Shown here one piece after another: positions 62,821-64,000 of a DNA stretch of 64,000 nucleotides; the stretch's first letter is position 1, and each line of letters begins with the position of its first letter. A model generated the notes under the pieces. That model had not been told where the DNA came from, searched no databases, and worked only from the letters and a program-made list of their open reading frames with translations. Location of the stretch: the NCBI GenBank assembly GCA_038230515.1, contig JBBRND010000001.1:62001-126000 (forward strand). The letters run 5' to 3'. The DNA is from JAPLDB01 sp038230515. Lineage in GTDB: Bacteria; Bacteroidota; Bacteroidia; AKYH767-A; 2013-40CM-41-45. A program made the position numbers and the translations under genes.

Positions 62821-63270
62821 TTAAAAATTTCTTCTCTTCGTTACTTCTTCTTTTATGTATTTCACAATTTCATTAGTGTTGGTCCCCGGGTCGAAAAGTC
62901 TTCCGGCACCAAGTTCATTCAGCTTCTTCGTATCATCTGACGGAATAATTCCTCCGCCCGTTAACAAAACATCGTTCATGCCCTTCTGTTTCATTAGCGA
63001 AATAATTTTCGGAAACACCGTGTTGTGTGCGCCCGAAAGAATGCTGATGCCGATTACATCTACATCTTCCTGCATTGCAGCATTCACTACCATCTCCGGA
63101 GTTTGTCGCAAGCCGGTGTAAATTACTTCCATGCCTGCATCGCGAAGAAATGATGCAATCACTTTTGCTCCTCGATCGTGTCCATCCAATCCAACTTTTG
63201 CAATGAGCACGCGGATTGGTCGCGTGAATTTTTTTTCTGATAAGGTTGTTGAGATTTTTTCTTCCTGCAT
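62821..63270 (-). CDS. B12-binding subunit of an acyl-CoA mutase (methylmalonyl-CoA mutase C-terminal type)
   Basis: The 149-residue stand-alone domain has the cobalamin motif KVGLDGHDRGAKVIA (DxHxxG), ISILSGAHN (SxL) and LLTGGGIIPSDD (GG), as in MCM small subunits. It binds adenosylcobalamin and works with a separate large catalytic subunit not in the window. It lies 11 bases upstream of the crotonase gene on the same strand, so the two are an operon. ATG 63270. Confidence 0.9.
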   Translation of the reverse strand: MQEEKISTTLSEKKFTRPIRVLIAKVGLDGHDRGAKVIASFLRDAGMEVIYTGLRQTPEMVVNAAMQEDVDVIGISILSGAHNTVFPKIISLMKQKGMNDVLLTGGGIIPSDDTKKLNELGAGRLFDPGTNTNEIVKYIKEEVTKRRNF

Positions 63271-63473
63271 AACTGCTCGCTTACGAGTTCAAAGTTAGAA
63301 AACAGAAGCGGCTTTGGAAACCTTTTCTGCATAAAAATTTGTTAAAAACGTATTTGGTTAAGTATCAAAAGGAAAACGTTTTTATTGCCAATTTATTATA
63401 TATTTTATTTTTAATTATCAATTTTTGTTATTTGATTTTATATTTACAGTAAAAGAAAGGTCGAAGAGGTGTT
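63271..63473. other. AT-rich leader upstream of the mutase subunit gene
   Basis: About 200 bases with no gene. It separates the mutase subunit gene from array 5. I see no cobalamin riboswitch pattern in it. Confidence 0.3.
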
Positions 63474-63727
63474 TTCGGAAGCTGAAAGGGGAGCTGCGGA
63501 AGGGGTAAATGGTGACACGGATAAGAGTAAATGGATTGCGGATAAGGAAAAGGGAAGCCCGGATGAGGGAAAATGAGTTGCGGATAAGAGAAAAAGGATC
63601 TCCGGAAGAGAGAAAAGGAGATGCGAAAATGGGAAATGGGATTGCGGAAGGCAGAAAAGGAAGCGCGGACTAGTGAAAAGAGTCCGCGGATGAAAGAAAA
63701 GGAAGCATGGAAATGATAAAAATGCCG
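63474..63727. repeat. 21-bp tandem array 5 (upstream of mutase subunit gene)
   Basis: Twelve degenerate units. The core (N)CGGA falls at 63475, 63496, 63517, 63538, 63559 and 63580; after one extra base it continues at 63602, 63623, 63644, 63665, 63686 and 63707. The consensus is roughly TGCGGATAAG-GAAAAGGGA. Unlike arrays 2-4 the dyad is weak; purines dominate one strand. Confidence 0.88.
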
Positions 63728-64000
63728 TTTTCGGCATAAAAAATACGTTTTTGTAGAATGAGTTCACAAAAGGGATCTAAAATGGTGTTCGCTTTATACT
63801 GTCTTAATGACATAGAAGGGGCAGGTGGAAATATATTATCAATAAGGTAAAAGTATAAGCTTTGAAACCCGAGAGGATTTACAAACCTTCATTAAAGAAA
63901 ACGTATAGAAATTTACTATTTAACTTAATCGGGAAAGCTATTTGTGATAAGAGACAATCATTTCAATATTCCATTTCATACTTTTACCAAAAATAAATCG
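63728..64000. other. Intergenic end of window; possible small inverted-repeat element at 63846-63988
   Basis: No gene seen. GGTAAAAGTAT (63846-63856) and its exact reverse complement ATACTTTTACC (63978-63988) flank 121 bases. This could be a small non-autonomous element or a coincidence in AT-rich DNA; no target-site duplication is evident. Confidence 0.25.

Overview
The window is chromosomal DNA from a member of the Bacteroidota, probably an environmental Chitinophagia- or Sphingobacteriia-like lineage. Evidence: gldE/gldD gliding genes next to ssb, a T9SS-type C-terminal sorting tail, a subtype-iii-like type VI secretion (T6SS) baseplate module, a TonB receptor with a CarboxypepD_reg-like domain, HU-CCDC81/SPOR, DUF6427 and DUF4468 proteins, a bacterial group I geranylgeranylglyceryl phosphate synthase, and many promoters of the Bacteroidota type (-7 box TAnnTTTG). 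No rRNA or tRNA genes were recognised.

Layout. 1-6.8 kb: edge of a T6SS locus. It holds the C-terminal metzincin domain of a larger protein cut by the window edge, an overlapping membrane/secreted MORN-like partner (candidate effector-immunity pair), an 850-base decayed stretch, an unknown 226-residue protein, a DUF4123 adaptor, then TssE, TssF and TssG. 6.8-20.3 kb: housekeeping genes, namely Nfu and Mrp (Fe-S carriers), an alkyltransferase-like repair protein, TrmB, a TPP-riboswitch-controlled TonB receptor near a PnuC-type transporter and a NadR-like kinase, an AraC regulator, GGGP synthase, phosphopantetheinyl transferase, NadD, Gmk and YicC. 20.3-39.4 kb: IleS, a DksA-like protein with a histone-H1-like tail, LspA, an M28 peptidase, RpiB, a long MORN protein, LutB, an HU-CCDC81/SPOR protein, MarR, a nitroreductase/Fe-S/OsmC group, TrpS and a lipoprotein/outer-membrane pair. 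39.4-51.3 kb: acyl-CoA carboxylase beta subunit, a glutaminyl-cyclase-like M28 protein, acyltransferase, Ssb, a GldE-GldD fusion, heme A synthase, YbeY, DUF6427 and AsnS. 51.3-64 kb: a kelch/PKD/T9SS gene broken by two nonsense codons, an amidohydrolase, a D,D-carboxypeptidase with LysM domains, a SPFH protein, glutamate dehydrogenase, SufS, a caspase-fold-like protein, a crotonase and a B12-binding mutase subunit.

The most striking unexplained signal is a set of five intergenic tandem arrays (about 21.8, 33.3, 43.3, 53.2 and 63.6 kb). They differ in sequence but share one strict period of 21 bp (or 42 bp = 2 x 21), which is two turns of B-DNA, and most have a short dyad core in each unit. 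Three of the five end 63-78 bases upstream of a recognisable promoter. I know of no description of this repeat class; that statement rests on memory, not on a search.

Other points worth a look: the gldE-gldD gene fusion with an internal lipobox, the double-nonsense kelch gene, the metzincin/MORN gene pair at the T6SS, and promoters lying only 4-8 bases from start codons (leaderless or near-leaderless transcripts).
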